The translations under genes were made by a program, and so were the position numbers. This document shows positions 10,111 through 21,662 of a stretch of DNA of 64,000 nt, piece after piece. The notes under the pieces were generated by a model that was given only the letters and a program-made list of their open reading frames with translations, searched no databases and was not told the origin of the DNA. The stretch spans positions 186,001 to 250,000 of the forward strand of contig KV918840.1 in NCBI GenBank assembly GCA_002049455.2. Direction: 5' to 3'. Every line of letters begins with the position of its first letter. Positions within the stretch are counted from its first letter, which is position 1. The stretch is from Porphyra umbilicalis. Lineage: Eukaryota; Rhodophyta; Bangiophyceae; Bangiales; Bangiaceae.

Positions 10111-12311
10111 ATGCCCTCCGCCGCGGCGCTCGCGCCGCTCGTGGGCGGGGGGGGGGGGGCCGCCGCCGCCCGCGCCGCCGTCGCCGAGGTGCTGTGGGCG
10201 CCCCCGCGCACGGGGGGGGGGGTGTGCGGCGTGGGGGGGGTCCTCCGCCTGGCCGTTTCGTGGCGCGAGGGGGGGGGGGGGGGGTGGGGGGCCGTCGGGC
10301 AGGCGCTGCTGGTGCACCTCGTTGCCGAAGCGCTCGACGGGCGCGGGGTCGACGCGCTCAGCGCGGGGGGGGCGCCATTGTTGGCCCCCGCCGCCGGCGT
10401 CAGCGACGCGGGGGAGCGCACGGGGGCGGCCACAAATGGCGCCGCGCCGGCGGCCGCGCCCACCGACCTCGACGCGGCGTGGGAGGTGGCCCTCGAGTGT
10501 CTCGCGTCCCCGGCCGACGTCCTCCGCGCGGCCGCCGTGCACCTGCTGACGGCCGTGGCCGTGACGGCGCCGGCGGGGGCGTCGGCGGCCGTCGGCGCCG
10601 CCCTCGACGCGCTCCGGACGGCCGACGTGGGGTTGGCCACCTGTTGCGGCGGCGGCGGCAGCAGCAGCGGCAGCGGCGGCGGGGGGTGGAGGGGGAGCGC
10701 CCCCCCCCCGCCGCCCCCACCCCCCGAGGAGAGAACTCCCCCGCCGCCGCTCGGCGGCGGCGCGCCGGGCGCCACTGGCGGCGGCGGCCGCCCGCCGACG
10801 CGCCCGCCGGCGGCGCCGCCGTCCCCTGGCGGCGGGGACGCCCCCCCCCCCCCCCCACGCTTCTGTCAGGGGCCCCCCCCGGGGCGGCGGAGCGCCCGAA
10901 CCTGGCGGCGCTGCTCGGCGCCGTCGCCGCCGTCGGCGCGCTTCTCACCGGCGGGGGCACCCGCTCCCCCCCCCCCCCCCCGGCGGCGTGGCGCCGCCGA
11001 CCCCGTCGCTCCTCACGGGCGGCGTGCCCGCGGCGCGCGTCGCCCTCCCCCGCTCTTCGACCGACGCGGCGATTGCGGCGGCGGCGGCGCTGCTCGGGCC
11101 CCACCCCCACCGCGAGCGCCGCCGGCGGCCGCGGCGGTGGCCGACCGCCGGCGGGCGGGATGGGGGGTGCTCGCCGCCGCCGCCGCCGCGGGCGTCCCGC
11201 TTCGGCGGCGCGCGTCGGCGGCGGTCGGGTGGGGGTTGCGGCGGGAGTTGGCGGCGCTGCCGGTGGGGGGGGGTGGGGGGGGGGGGAAGGGGGGGGGGAG
11301 CCCATTTGCGTCGCCGCCCCTATCGCCGGGTGTCTCCGACTCGGCGGGCGGTGCGGGTGGCTGGGGCGGCGGCGGCGGGGGTGGGGGCGGCAGCAAGGGT
11401 GGCGGCGCCAATGGGGGGGGGGGGGGAGCGGGGGGGTGCACCTTCCCCTGGGGGAGCCCCCACCCTACACCTTTTGAGAGGCGGCGGCCACCGCCGCGCG
11501 CGCGGCGGCGCTAACCTCCCTCGCGTCGGGCCTCCGCGCGCGCACCCTCCCCTCAGCCATCGCGGTGGGCGTGCCAGTGCTCCTCGGCGGCCCCACGTGC
11601 CACCTTGCCGCCCGCCTTGGGCTCCTACCGCCGACGGGGGGGGGTGCCGGCGGCCGCGGCAGCGGCGGCAGCGGCGGTGGCGGCGGCGGCGGCCGCCCGC
11701 CGTCTGGCAGCGGCGTCGCCGGGCGCGCCGGCCGGGCGCGCTGCGGGCAGCGACGCGGCGGCGGCGGCGGCGCTGGCGGCCATGACCGACGGCCTCGCGC
11801 CTGGCGGCGCGCCGGTGCTCTCCCGTGTCGGCAGCGGCGGCGGGGGTGGCGGCGGCGGCAGCGGCGGCGGCAGCGGCGGCAGCGGTGGGGACCGCGGCAC
11901 CGCGTCGCCCGGCTCCTCGTCCTCCTCGCCGGGCGTGGCGCTGAGCGGCGGTGGTGCCGACGGAGCGGCCGCCGACGCTGCCGCCCGCGCGGTCGTCACT
12001 GCCGCCTTTCTCTAAGCTGTCGCCGCGGCGGGCGGCGCCGGCGCGTCGGCAGGCCTCTGCCGCCTCGTTGCGCTGTCCGCCGCGGCCAACACGCAGGCGC
12101 AACTGGGCGACGCGGCGGCGGGTGCGGGGGCGGCGGTCTCCCCCGCTGCCGACACAGTCGACGTGGCGTTTACGACGCGCGGGTATGGGGACACCCCCCC
12201 CCCGGCGCCGTCGGCGCTCCGTTGCGCCGCCGAGATTTTGGCGCCCTCGCCGCCGCCGACCTCCCCGCCGCCACGCCGCTGCTCGAGGCGCTCGCGACGG
12301 CGCCGGGTTGA
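10111..12311 (+). pseudogene. Ala/Gly-rich helical-repeat-like protein in several frames
   Basis: Plus-strand stretches with the look of alpha-helical repeats recur in different frames: an ATG at 10111 (MPSAAALAPLVG), ALLVHLVAEALDGRGVDAL near 10310, EVALECLASPADVLRAAAVH near 10490, NLAALLGAVAAVGALLTGGG near 10900, AAAALLGPHP near 11080, and GLCRLVALSAAANTQAQLGD near 12060. Frame changes coincide with long G or C runs. Composition suggests an ARM/HEAT-like protein padded with Gly and Pro, but no specific domain is recognised. It may be a real gene with sequence errors in homopolymers, a gene with short introns, or a decaying copy. Confidence 0.35.
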
Positions 12312-12393
12312 AACGCAGTGGGGATAGGGGTTGGGGGACCACGGTGAAGTGGTTGAGTGGCTTGAGCTTGTGTGTGTGTGTGCGAACGTGCTT

Positions 12394-12723
12394 TGTTGGT
12401 TGTCCTAAGGATCGCCGGCCTCTCCCAACCGAGAGCGCCTCTCAAATAGTCCCCACCGGCCCAAGTGCTCCCCCCTCTCGCGCCCCCACCGACGCCCACG
12501 CCCTCGCACCAAATCGAATCACTCACCAAATCAAAAGCCACTAGAGCAAAGCGAAGATCAAATCCAAAACATGCCAAAAGTAACGCCCCAAGATGACCCA
12601 ACACAAATGTGTGCAACTTGACCACGTCTTGCAAATGTACCATGTGGGGTACCATAAGGGTCACCGACCATCGTCCAACCGCGAACCGCCAGTGGAGTCG
12701 GCGACGAGCATCACAGTCCAACA
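12394..12723 (-). repeat. Putative 3' LTR of the copia remnant
   Basis: 330 bp with short inverted ends TGTTGG/CCAACA, directly next to a purine-rich tract (GCAAGGAGGAG on the minus strand) that follows the RNase H region. No second LTR is in the window, so identity cannot be compared for dating. Confidence 0.6.
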
Positions 12724-13110
12724 CTCCTCCTTGCTTGTTGCCGCGGCGGTTCTTGTTTTCAGCAAAGCCCCATGGCCTCGACATGCTTGTCGTGCTTGGT
12801 CATGCCGAGCTCCTTCGTCATCGGGTCCGCCACCATGTCGTCCGTTGCACAATGCTCCAGTGTCACCTTGTCCGTCGTGATGGCCTCGCGCACAAAGTGG
12901 TAGCGAATGTCGATGTGCTTAGTGCGCTTGTGCTCGACGGGGTTCTTGGAGAAGTCAATGCACCCGCTGTTGTCGACCTTGATGTTGATCGGTCCGCCCG
13001 ATATCGCTGTCCGCAGCCCTTGAGTTGGGAGAGGCGATAGGTATGCTTGAGGCCAACATAGAACACCAGCATGCTCGTATGGTGTCAGCCGCGGTCCCGC
13101 CGGAGAGCAA
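12394..13110 (-). mobile_element. Ty1/copia LTR retrotransposon remnant (3' end)
   Basis: Fossil element on the minus strand. Recognisable parts are the C-terminal RNase H region (KNPVEHKRTKHIDIRYHFVR and DMVADPMTK, typical of Ty1/copia), a purine-rich tract, and a putative 330 bp 3' LTR at 12394-12723. The LTR is bounded by TGTTGG and CCAACA. No gag, protease, integrase, reverse transcriptase or 5' LTR was found nearby. It is broken and heavily truncated. The readable RNase H motifs suggest it is not very ancient. Confidence 0.8.
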
Positions 13111-13907
13111 CTGACATTGAGGGGGTGTGCCAGGCGGGTTTTGTCCTCGTCAGCGCAGGAGGCATCAGCATGGCGCTTGCGACACATGACCCAAGTCTTG
13201 TATTTCTCTTGTTGGTGGACAATTACACGTTTTCGCATGTTAGGTTCCACCCGAACGCTCTGTGGTTCAAGTGATTCAGGTTGATTCGCATTCAAGTTTT
13301 TGGAAACCAAACCAAACGCTGACAACCCTGAGTCGTGGTCGTATGATGACTCAAGAATGTTGAAGGCCCATGCAGTGAGGATTCTGACACGTGGTGACAT
13401 GTCACGACATTTCTTATGTCATGACATCGGCGAAATCGACCCCGTGGGGAGCGACACGGACATGTCATTGACATGTCACGACGTGGCTTGACATGTGCCT
13501 TCCCTCCGGCGATCGCATAAGCCACGTGTTCCGTGCTGTAAATATTTCCTGGCAAAGCTGTGACGCTGCCTTTTGGTCCATCTAATCAGCGCATCCATAC
13601 CCATCGCACGACCTATTTGATGAGCGCATCTTCCACCTATCCAGCCTCATCCAAATTCGGCCAAGGATATCGAGCTGGCCACGTTGCATGTGACTCACCC
13701 AGCGCCGCTTGAGCGCTGGAGGACACATCGCACTCTGAAACCTGCTTAAAGGCGCTCGCGATGTTCCTCTGGACAGCGGCTTGATACGGAGAACGTGGTG
13801 GGGTATACGTACGTGCACTGCGGGAGTACGTCGGTGCTGGATCGCCAGCACGGTGGGGTTGAGCGCGACGCTGTTGCGCGTGCTTTGTTTGGTAGGCGAC
13901 GGTCGTG
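13111..13907. other. No gene recognised; ACATGTC-rich stretch
   Basis: Nothing coding is supported. At 13385-13495 the motif ACATGTCA and related forms recur in both orientations, and similar words occur near 380-420. This interval is where the missing nucleotide-binding half of the downstream STAND gene would be expected, but no P-loop or NB-ARC motif was seen. Confidence 0.4.
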
Positions 13908-16247
13908 ATGGCCTCGTCCACGCAAAGCGGTCCTTCCTCGTGTGCTGGTGAGGATGCTGCGGCCTCTCTGTCGACCGCGGCCGTGGCCGTGGCGGCGGTA
14001 CTAGTGGATCCCGATCTGTCCAAGAGCAATGTGGGCCGGCGCCCCGGCGTCCTGCAAGGGGAACACACGAAGGATATTGAAAAGCGCGATCGTGCCATGC
14101 AAGCGACGCTGCATGTCAGTCGAGCGCTACTCCCTGATCGTGAGAGCCGCACGGCGCTTGCAACCCTTGGCATCTTACCTGCTAGCCAGCCGATTGGTGT
14201 GCATGTGCTCGAGCGTCTGTGGCGCCGGCAACCCCGTGTCGCCGGTGGTGCAAGTGAGGGCATTTGCTCCTCGCGCCCGCAAGAGCTGTGTGTTGGCGAC
14301 GAGGCGGTGCATTCGGGCGTTCTTCGCCGCGTGGAAGCTCTTGAGAAATTCCGGCTCCTGCGCCAAGTGTTTGATGACCAGCGCCTGGAAGCGGGTATAA
14401 TCGTTGAACCGGTCGTCCGTGAATATGCCCACAGCTTGTTGGGGGAAGACGGCGCTGCCACCCATCAGCGGCTGGTGGATGAGCACGCCAGGGACTGTCC
14501 TGCAGACGACACGGACATGTATGGGTGGCTGGGCTACCATTTTTGGGCTACCGCTGACGACGGGTACTGGTACAACAACGTAGCTCGGCATGCAACGGCA
14601 AGTGAGGACGTCTTGGCGATGGCATCCTTGATGACGGAAGAGTGGCACCGCGCTCGTGGGCGGGCGAGGACGTGTATCGGCCACAAAGAGGATGTGGAGC
14701 TGGTGCGGGCGTCACTGCGTGCTATCGTTGACAACTCGGATCACTCGGTGCACGACTCCCCGGTGCTGCTGGGCGCCGCATATTGGGGTCTAGCCATGGC
14801 CTTGCTGTGGCAGATGGGGTGCAACACGACAGCAAACCAGGAGGCCGCTGCCATTCTGCTGCGGCGAGGTTTGGATGTGGTGTCGCGAGCCGCGGCGCCG
14901 CTTCTATGGGCACAGGTGCAGAACGATTTGGGCTTCGTGTATTCACACCGGGGTGATGGCGACAATTCGGCCAACTTCCAGAAGGCGGTCGGATGTTTTT
15001 ACCGCGCATTGGAGGTCCGGACGCAGGAGACGGCACCGTTTCCCTGGGCAGAGACCCAGCACTGCTTGGGCGTGGCGCACGTCAACGTAGCGGAGGCGAT
15101 GCCACACTTCCGGCACGCCCTCAAGGTGCGCACGCGAGAGATGGCGCCTTTAAAATGGGCGGAGACGATGCACAGCATGGGCGCGGCATACGCGGCGGGG
15201 GTGGACGGCAACAAGAAGGCCAATATGGAAGAGGCGGTGGCGTGTTACCGGCGCGCTCTCGAGGTGTGGACGCAAGAGGTGACACCACTGTCCTGGGTGA
15301 CGACTCAAAACTCTATGGGTGCGGCATACGCGGAGCGAGTGGACGGAGACAAGGCGGCTAATTTGGAGCAGGCAGTGGCGTGCTACCGGTGCGTCCTGGA
15401 CGTGTGGACGCAAGAGGCGAAGCCGGACGCGTGGGCCTCGACACAGCTCAAGCTGGCCGACCTTTATCAGCGGCAGATAGGCGGCGCGGAGGAGGCCAGC
15501 CTGGTCAGCGAGCAGGTGATGGAATGTTTCCGCCAAGCACTCAAGGAACGGACGCGAGAGTCGGCACCATATGGCTGGGCAGATATCCAAGACCGCATGG
15601 GCTCCGCATATGCGCAGAGAGTGGACGGCGACAAGGCGGCCAACACGGAAGAGGCGCTGGCGTGCTACCAACGCGCGCTGCAGGTGTGGACACGGGAGAC
15701 GGAGCCTCATGCCTGGGCGCTGGTGCAGGACCGCATGGGCGCAGCGTATGCGCAAAGAGTGGACGGCGACAAGGCGGCTAATACGGAGGAGGTGCTGGCA
15801 TGCATCCAGCGCGCCCTAGAGGTGTTGACGCCGAAGGTGGAGCCGCTACTATGGGCCAGTGCGCAGCACAGGATGGGCTTGGCGTACGCGGAGCGGGTGG
15901 ACGGCACCAGGACCGCCAACTTGAAGGAGGCGGTGGCCTGTTATTGCCGTGCCCTCGAGGTGCGAACGCGGGAGGCGGCCCCTCAATTGTGGGCCTCGAC
16001 GACCTGGGGGGTGATGGAGGCCCTTCAGGGCTGCGAGCACTGGGCGGAGGCGTTGAAGCGAGCCCGCGAATTGGAGGCTTTTGGGTCGGAGTGGGAGCGG
16101 TGGGACGAGGTGGGGGCCTCACTGGTCACCCGCGTGGCGCAGCTGGAGCGCGAGGGTGAGGAACCACGCGGGTGGCTTCTCAGGCTCGCGCACCAGCTGT
16201 GTCGCGCCCGACACGGGCGCCGATTGCCAGCCTCTACCCGCCGTTGA
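13908..16247 (+). CDS. STAND-type WHD-TPR protein lacking the NTPase core
   Basis: About 779 residues from ATG 13908; a GTG one codon earlier is not preferred. Residues ~60-175 resemble the end of an NB-ARC module: LGILPASQPIGVHVLERLW is a winged-helix signature and VVREYAHSLL its C-terminal helix. Residues ~175-290 match the APAF-1-like helical linker (WLGYHFWATADDGYWYNNVA). From ~300 to 700 run about eight TPR-like repeats of 46-47 residues (MGAAYAERVDGDKAAN, AVACYRRALEVWT). In complete relatives (APAF-1, plant and bacterial NB-ARC-TPR proteins) a P-loop ATPase precedes these parts and drives oligomerisation on ligand sensing. None is visible here or within 800 bp upstream. Either truncated at birth, or the 5' exon lies elsewhere. 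Intronless. Confidence 0.7.
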   Translation: MASSTQSGPSSCAGEDAAASLSTAAVAVAAVLVDPDLSKSNVGRRPGVLQGEHTKDIEKRDRAMQATLHVSRALLPDRESRTALATLGILPASQPIGVHVLERLWRRQPRVAGGASEGICSSRPQELCVGDEAVHSGVLRRVEALEKFRLLRQVFDDQRLEAGIIVEPVVREYAHSLLGEDGAATHQRLVDEHARDCPADDTDMYGWLGYHFWATADDGYWYNNVARHATASEDVLAMASLMTEEWHRARGRARTCIGHKEDVELVRASLRAIVDNSDHSVHDSPVLLGAAYWGLAMALLWQMGCNTTANQEAAAILLRRGLDVVSRAAAPLLWAQVQNDLGFVYSHRGDGDNSANFQKAVGCFYRALEVRTQETAPFPWAETQHCLGVAHVNVAEAMPHFRHALKVRTREMAPLKWAETMHSMGAAYAAGVDGNKKANMEEAVACYRRALEVWTQEVTPLSWVTTQNSMGAAYAERVDGDKAANLEQAVACYRCVLDVWTQEAKPDAWASTQLKLADLYQRQIGGAEEASLVSEQVMECFRQALKERTRESAPYGWADIQDRMGSAYAQRVDGDKAANTEEALACYQRALQVWTRETEPHAWALVQDRMGAAYAQRVDGDKAANTEEVLACIQRALEVLTPKVEPLLWASAQHRMGLAYAERVDGTRTANLKEAVACYCRALEVRTREAAPQLWASTTWGVMEALQGCEHWAEALKRARELEAFGSEWERWDEVGASLVTRVAQLEREGEEPRGWLLRLAHQLCRARHGRRLPASTRR

Positions 16248-16600
16248 CGACGGCGCTTCCGCTGTATGACCACTCACCATGGTGCCGCTGTCGGCGGGCG
16301 CGGTCGGTCGCCCCGTCGCCAGAGTTGGAGGCATGGTGGTCGGACGGGTGTCTCGAGGTCCTCCGTTCGGAGCTGCGGCAAGACGCTTTGATCTGGGTGG
16401 GACTGGGGGTTGAGCGTCCGCGTACGACGGGCGGGTGTTGGGTAAACAACGTTGTTGCTTTGGCGCCCCGGGTCCGCGGCGACGGTCTGGGAGGAGCCGG
16501 TGACCAGAGGCGCCCGCCTTATGAAACAAATTTCCAGGCACATCCGGCAGCCTTGATGATGGGCGGGCGGTTGAAAAAGCACCGACAACCACCCCACGCT

Positions 16601-17551
16601 TCACAACAAGGGTGGCCCCAGCCACGTGGTCCCGCACACTTCCCGGCCCCCCACGCAACGCAGCGCGTCGATGAGCAGCCGCCAAACGCAGCAGCCGCAG
16701 CGGCGGGGGCGCCCAAAGCGGCCGCCACCCCCCATGAGCACCGCGGGTGCGCACCGCTCGCCCCTCCTCACCCCCGCCCCCGACGGCGTGGGCGCCCGCC
16801 GCGCCGGCCACGCGCGGCGACGACGCGGCGGCTGCGAGCGTGGCGGCGCGTCGCGTGGTCCTCTCCCAGCAGCTCCGCCGCCAACAGACGAAAAAAAGCG
16901 CCGTGGTGCGACCACGCCTCCAACACACGATCCGCCGCGCGCGGCAGCCCGCGGGAGCCGCGCGTAGGAGCGGGATGGGGGACACCCACGCCCCACCCGC
17001 TGCGGCGCGGCGCCCCCGCAGCGGCGCTGCAAAGCGCGCCGAGGGCACCCACGTGTCCAGCCCAGCGCGCCCCCGCCGACACACAAACACGCGGGTAGGA
17101 CACCCCCGTGCGAGCAGCCGTCCCGAGGGCGACGACCCCCACGAGCGCGCACGGCGGCAGCGTCCGCGCCGCGGCCGCTGCGGCCGCGGCGGTTCGACAC
17201 CCGGGCCACACGGTCACGCGCAGCGGCCCCGCCGGCACCGCCGATGACGCGCCCCCCCGCCGTCTGCGCGGGGGGTGACCCCGAGCCCGCCGCCGACGGC
17301 GGGTGGTGGGTATACTCGGCGCCGCCCGCGCGGGAGACACCTGCCACCGGTCCGACGCCGCCCACGGCGCCGCGCGGGCACCCGTGGCGGTGACCGCCGC
17401 GTGCACCGGCGCCACGGCGGCGGCCACGTCCCCGTTGCGCCCGTCAGAGGGGCGGTGCCGCGTCGGGAGCGCCACGTACGGGGTGGTGGCCACCACCGCG
17501 TCGGTGGCGAGGTGCGCGGCCACGGACCGACGCACGGCTGGTGCGCCGCCG

Positions 17552-17631
<80 letters not shown>

Positions 17632-18300
17632 GGTCTCCGCCGCCGCCCCCCCCACCGCCGCCGCTTCCGCCGCCACCGCCGACGCCGCGGACGCTCCCCC
17701 GTCCCGCTGCGCCGCGCACCCCCACCGCCTGCGCCCAAGTAAACCGCACCGCCGTCGCAGCGGCCGCCGTCGGCCGCGTCGGCCGGTCGGGCGGCGTCCG
17801 CCCCCGCCGCGCGGCCGCTGCAACGGCGGGCGGCACCGCGGCGCGGCGCCCGACGCTCGCCGTCGTGGCGGGTGTGGCGGCGGGTGCGCCGCCATCTATG
17901 ACATGGGGGGGGGGGGGAAGGGGGGGGGGAGGGGTAGGTGCACCGCGACGCGGCGGGCGCGGGGGGGGTCCCCGCGGCGGCGGCCCGACGCGGCGCGGCC
18001 GCGGGGATCCGTCGCCGACGCGCCGGCGCGCGCGGTGGACGGGTGGCATCGGGGAGCGCGTCGGCATTTGCGAAAACGCCCCGGCCTGGGCAAAAGCCGT
18101 CAAGACTGTTTTCACACCACCCCCCCGGCGCGGGCACCGCGTGCACCGCGCGGGCGGTGGAATAAAGGCCATCGTGGTTCGAGGATACAGCCGAGAAAGC
18201 GAAAAAGGGCACCGACACTGACGCCACGGTCCCACCACACTGCCGTTGCCCCCGGCTCCCCGTTGGCTGCCGCTGGGCCCGTACCACGGCCCCCACCGGC
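16601..18300 (-). other. Possible minus-strand Ala-rich coding region
   Basis: Fragments such as LPRAADRVLEAWSHHGAFFR and HLATDAVVATTPYVALPTRH, plus GALGALCSAAAG, look like folded protein on the minus strand between poly-Ala and poly-Arg tracts, in at least two frames. The composition resembles the broken plus-strand region at 10-12.3 kb. No domain is recognised and the exon structure cannot be drawn by eye. Confidence 0.25.
17545..17637. repeat. GCC trinucleotide microsatellite
   Basis: About 30 uninterrupted GCC units. It reads as poly-Ala, poly-Pro or poly-Arg on the plus strand and poly-Ala, poly-Arg or poly-Gly on the minus strand. It creates artificially long open frames on both strands. 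Confidence 0.9.
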
Positions 18301-20502
18301 GCCCGTCGCGCCGTCGCTCTGCCTCCCTCGCGTCAGAGAGACGCGCCCCCGCCCCCAAACCCTGCCCGTGCAGCCGATAAGCCCCCCACTCACGTCGGCG
18401 GCCAGTGTGGCCGCCGACGCAGCCGTCCGCCGCGTGCCGGCCGGTGGCACGCGGCGCAGCGGCGGGCCGTGTCCCCCCCGCTCGTGGGCCGGCGGGGATC
18501 CCTCGGCCGCCGCGTCGACGGCGGCCGGCGCACGCGCCACACCCAGACGAGACGGCACGGGCCGCCGGCCGCCGCGGCGCCGCAACGGCCGCACTCCCCC
18601 CCCCCCGCCCCGCCCTCCCCCCCGCACCCGGCCGCACGGAGCGGCACTGACGGCGTCGCGGGGGGCCGCGCGGTCGCCGCGCGCGCCGCACCGCGGCCGC
18701 CGCCGCGTCGCCGCCGCAACGACGCGGCGGCGCGTCGTGGCGGCCGCGCCGCGGGCGTGCCACACGGCCGCCGTCCGCGCCGGCCGTCCGCTCCGCGGCC
18801 GCGCCGCCGAGGCGAACCGAGGCGGGCGCCGCCCCCGACCGCAAACCGCGGGCGGTGCGCCACCACCCCGACGCCGTGCGCGCGCCGCCGCCGCGCCGCG
18901 TGTGCGCGCGCCGCCGCCGCCGCCGCGGGCGCCGCCGGCGACGGGATCCACCCCCGCCGCGGCGCGGCCGCCCCCCCGCCACCGCCGCCGCCGACGCGTG
19001 GCCGCCGCGCGTCGGGCGCCGCCACCGCCGCCGCGCGCCGCCGTCGCGGCCGCCGTCGCGGCAGCGGCGGCCACGCCGCCCCCGCACCCCGCCGCCGCCA
19101 CCGGCTGCCCGTCGCCGACGGGCGCGGGGGGCTGGCACACACCCCGCACCGCCGCCGACGCACGCCGCGGCGGAGGCGCGCACGCCGCCCGTCCACGGCG
19201 CGGGCGGGGTCGTCACGGGTGCCGCCGGGGCACGGCCAAAAAGAAACAAAAAAAAACGGTGCCCGCACGCACGCCGCCGGACGGCACGACCGCCACCACC
19301 GCCGCCGCCGCCGCCAGCGAGGCGCATCGGTGATGCAAGCCGCCACCGCGGGCGGTGACGACGGCGGCGACACCCCCACCACCGCCGCCGGTCGACCGCC
19401 GCCCGTGGCGCGGGGGGTGGGAGCACGGGGGCGCGCGGGTCGTGGGCGGGCGGGCGCGGGCCGCCAGCGCCACCACCCACACCGACGCGGCGCGCCCGTC
19501 GGGGCGGGCGCCACCCCCCCCCCGCCGCCCGACGGCGTGCGCCGCGCCGCCGCCAGGCGCGTCGACGGAGGGGCCACGCCCCTCACCACCCCCCGCCACG
19601 GCCCTTGCCGCCGCCGCCGCAACGGCGCCAGCGTCGGCGCCTCTGACGGCGCCCGCCACGGGCGGCCGCGCGGGCACGCCGCCCCGCCGCGCCCGCGCCC
19701 GCCGCGCCCGCGTCGACGCGGGCGGCGGCACCGCTGGCGGGGCACGCGGGGGGGGGGGCAGGCGGACCCCCCCCCGCGCCCCCACCTTGCCTCCCCCCCC
19801 CCCCCTTACCGCCCGCCGGCCGCCGCCGGCCGCCCTCTCGGCGGCACGACCACGGGCGGCCCGCGCCAGCGGCGGACGCGCCGCCGCCGGCGCCGGCCAC
19901 GGCGGGCCGCCGCCGTCGGCAGACGCGCACGACCCGCCCGCCCCCGCGCGCGTGGCAGCCGCCGCCGCCGCCGCCGCCGCCGCCGCGCCGGCGGTGGGCG
20001 GCGGCGCGCCGACGCACGCCCCCGCCGGCGGCGGCGGCGCCCCCCCCCCCCCCCCCCGCGCCCCGCGCCACGCCGCCCGTGGCCGCCCGCCGCCCGTGAC
20101 GCCCCGCGCGGTGCGCCCAGCCGCCGCCGCCGCCGCCGGGGCGACGGCGGCACCGCATCCCGCCGCCGTCGGCGCCCCCCGCGCCGCGCGGCGGTGCCGC
20201 CGCCGCGCCGGCGACCGGCACCGCGGCGGCGGCGCCCGGCCGGCGGCCGCGGCGGCGCGCGGCAAAACGGCTCGGCGGTGGGCCGCTGGCGCGGTGGTGG
20301 CGGCGGGGGGGCGTGCCATCCGTGGCTGGCGGGGGAAGGAGGGGTGTATCACGACATGGTGGGGGCAGAGGGGGCGGGGGGGGGGGGGGGGGGGACGGTG
20401 CACAGCCGTGCGCAGCGCAGAGACGCGAGCGCCCGTCGTGGGCGCCGCTGCGGGAAGCGGCCGGCGGTGGCGTCGACAGGGGCCCGAGGACCATGCACAC
20501 AC
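18301..20502. other. GC-extreme low-complexity DNA without a supported gene
   Basis: Frames remain open on both strands through this interval because stops are scarce. Translations are Arg/Pro/Ala/Gly-rich with no domain. Long C and G runs (for example 20040-20057 and 20378-20394) are likely sites of length error. A minus-strand patch near 19210-19400 (LHHRCASLAAAAAVVAVV) is slightly more protein-like. Confidence 0.35.
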
Positions 20503-21662
20503 ATCGTCACCGCCGGCAGAATCCCCATCCGTCCCCATCCAAAGCCTATCCGTATCCAAAACTCTGATGGATGGGCGTTTTTGACGTCTGTGAGCGCCCC
20601 CCGATTCCCCATCCAAAGAGTTACTTGGATGGGCTTCCTCGACCGAGGCCAGTCAAAAGTCATAGGGTTTTTGTGCAGCACAGCCGTTTCTTTCCGGCCC
20701 TCGTCACGGCCGCGGAGAAATTCCGCCATCTCATTGGGCCAGCATCATTTCTACTCTTGTGGCGGGCCCTTGTTAACTGTAGCCCCCGTACCAGTCCCAT
20801 CCTGTCCGCCGTGCTCGGCGGCGTCGGCGGCACGAGGTCGATTCTTGCTGTTCTGCGATGCAACTCCCATGATTCATAGTAATTGACATTCAAATCTTGT
20901 AGATTGTGTCCGCGTCGTCGACGACACGACCAGACCGACGGTCGTCTTCTTCACGCCGACAGACAGCGACAGGAGATGACTTGGCCTCGAAAATCGCGAA
21001 GAGTCGGAGACATCGCAAAACGCCGTGCTCCACGCAGCGCTCCGCTATTCGCTTTGAGAGTGCAAAAAATCCGTCACTTGCACAGTGCTTTTCGAAGTCA
21101 CGGACGCCGCAAGCCCATTGCGAGGTCGCCCATGCAGGCGCCGTGGCACTGAAGTCACGAACGCTGCAGCTCTGCCTCCGCCGCGACTTCACCTCGTTGG
21201 ATTCGGAGTCGGTCGTGAGGACGGCGGGCTCCGATCAAGGCACGTGCAATTGGCATGCTACACAATAAAAAATTCTTGTGGTACCAGCAGACCAATTGCA
21301 TCGGCCCAAACTGCTGCGCCGTGTGGCCAAACCACGTGCGACTGGTAGCCAATCACATGGTCTCTTGGTTGTACATTGGGGTTTCTGAAAATGAAACGGC
21401 CGAGCCTGCCGAGGATCCGGGCTGTCTCTCGAGCGGGCCACCTCGACTCGAAGAACTCACGGCCGGAACTCGGGACTACGCCATCATCTCAGAACGCATA
21501 TCCAAAGCCCATCCAAAGCCCAGCGGTATCTCATCGAAAACCCTGATGGATTGGCTTGGATGAGCGGGTGACGCCCATCCGTCAACATCCAAAGAGTGAT
21601 GAGACAACATCCAAGGCCCATCTAAAACTCGGTTGGATGGGGATTCTGCCGGCGGTGACGAT
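20503..21662. mobile_element. Non-autonomous DNA element with perfect 28 bp TIRs
   Basis: The ends at 20503-20530 and 21635-21662 are perfect 28 bp inverted repeats starting ATCGTCACCGCCGGCAGAAT. Both subterminal zones are rich in CATCCAAAG motifs. Parts of them (20541-20625 and 21498-21600) also align in direct orientation, so the element may be a composite of two related short elements. There is no transposase and no clear target duplication. Superfamily unassigned. Confidence 0.75.

Noticed and set aside
18469-20886. 805-codon plus frame
   Set aside because: Almost pure Arg/Pro/Ala/Gly, runs through GCC and poly-C tracts and into the end of a transposable element. Not credible as one protein.
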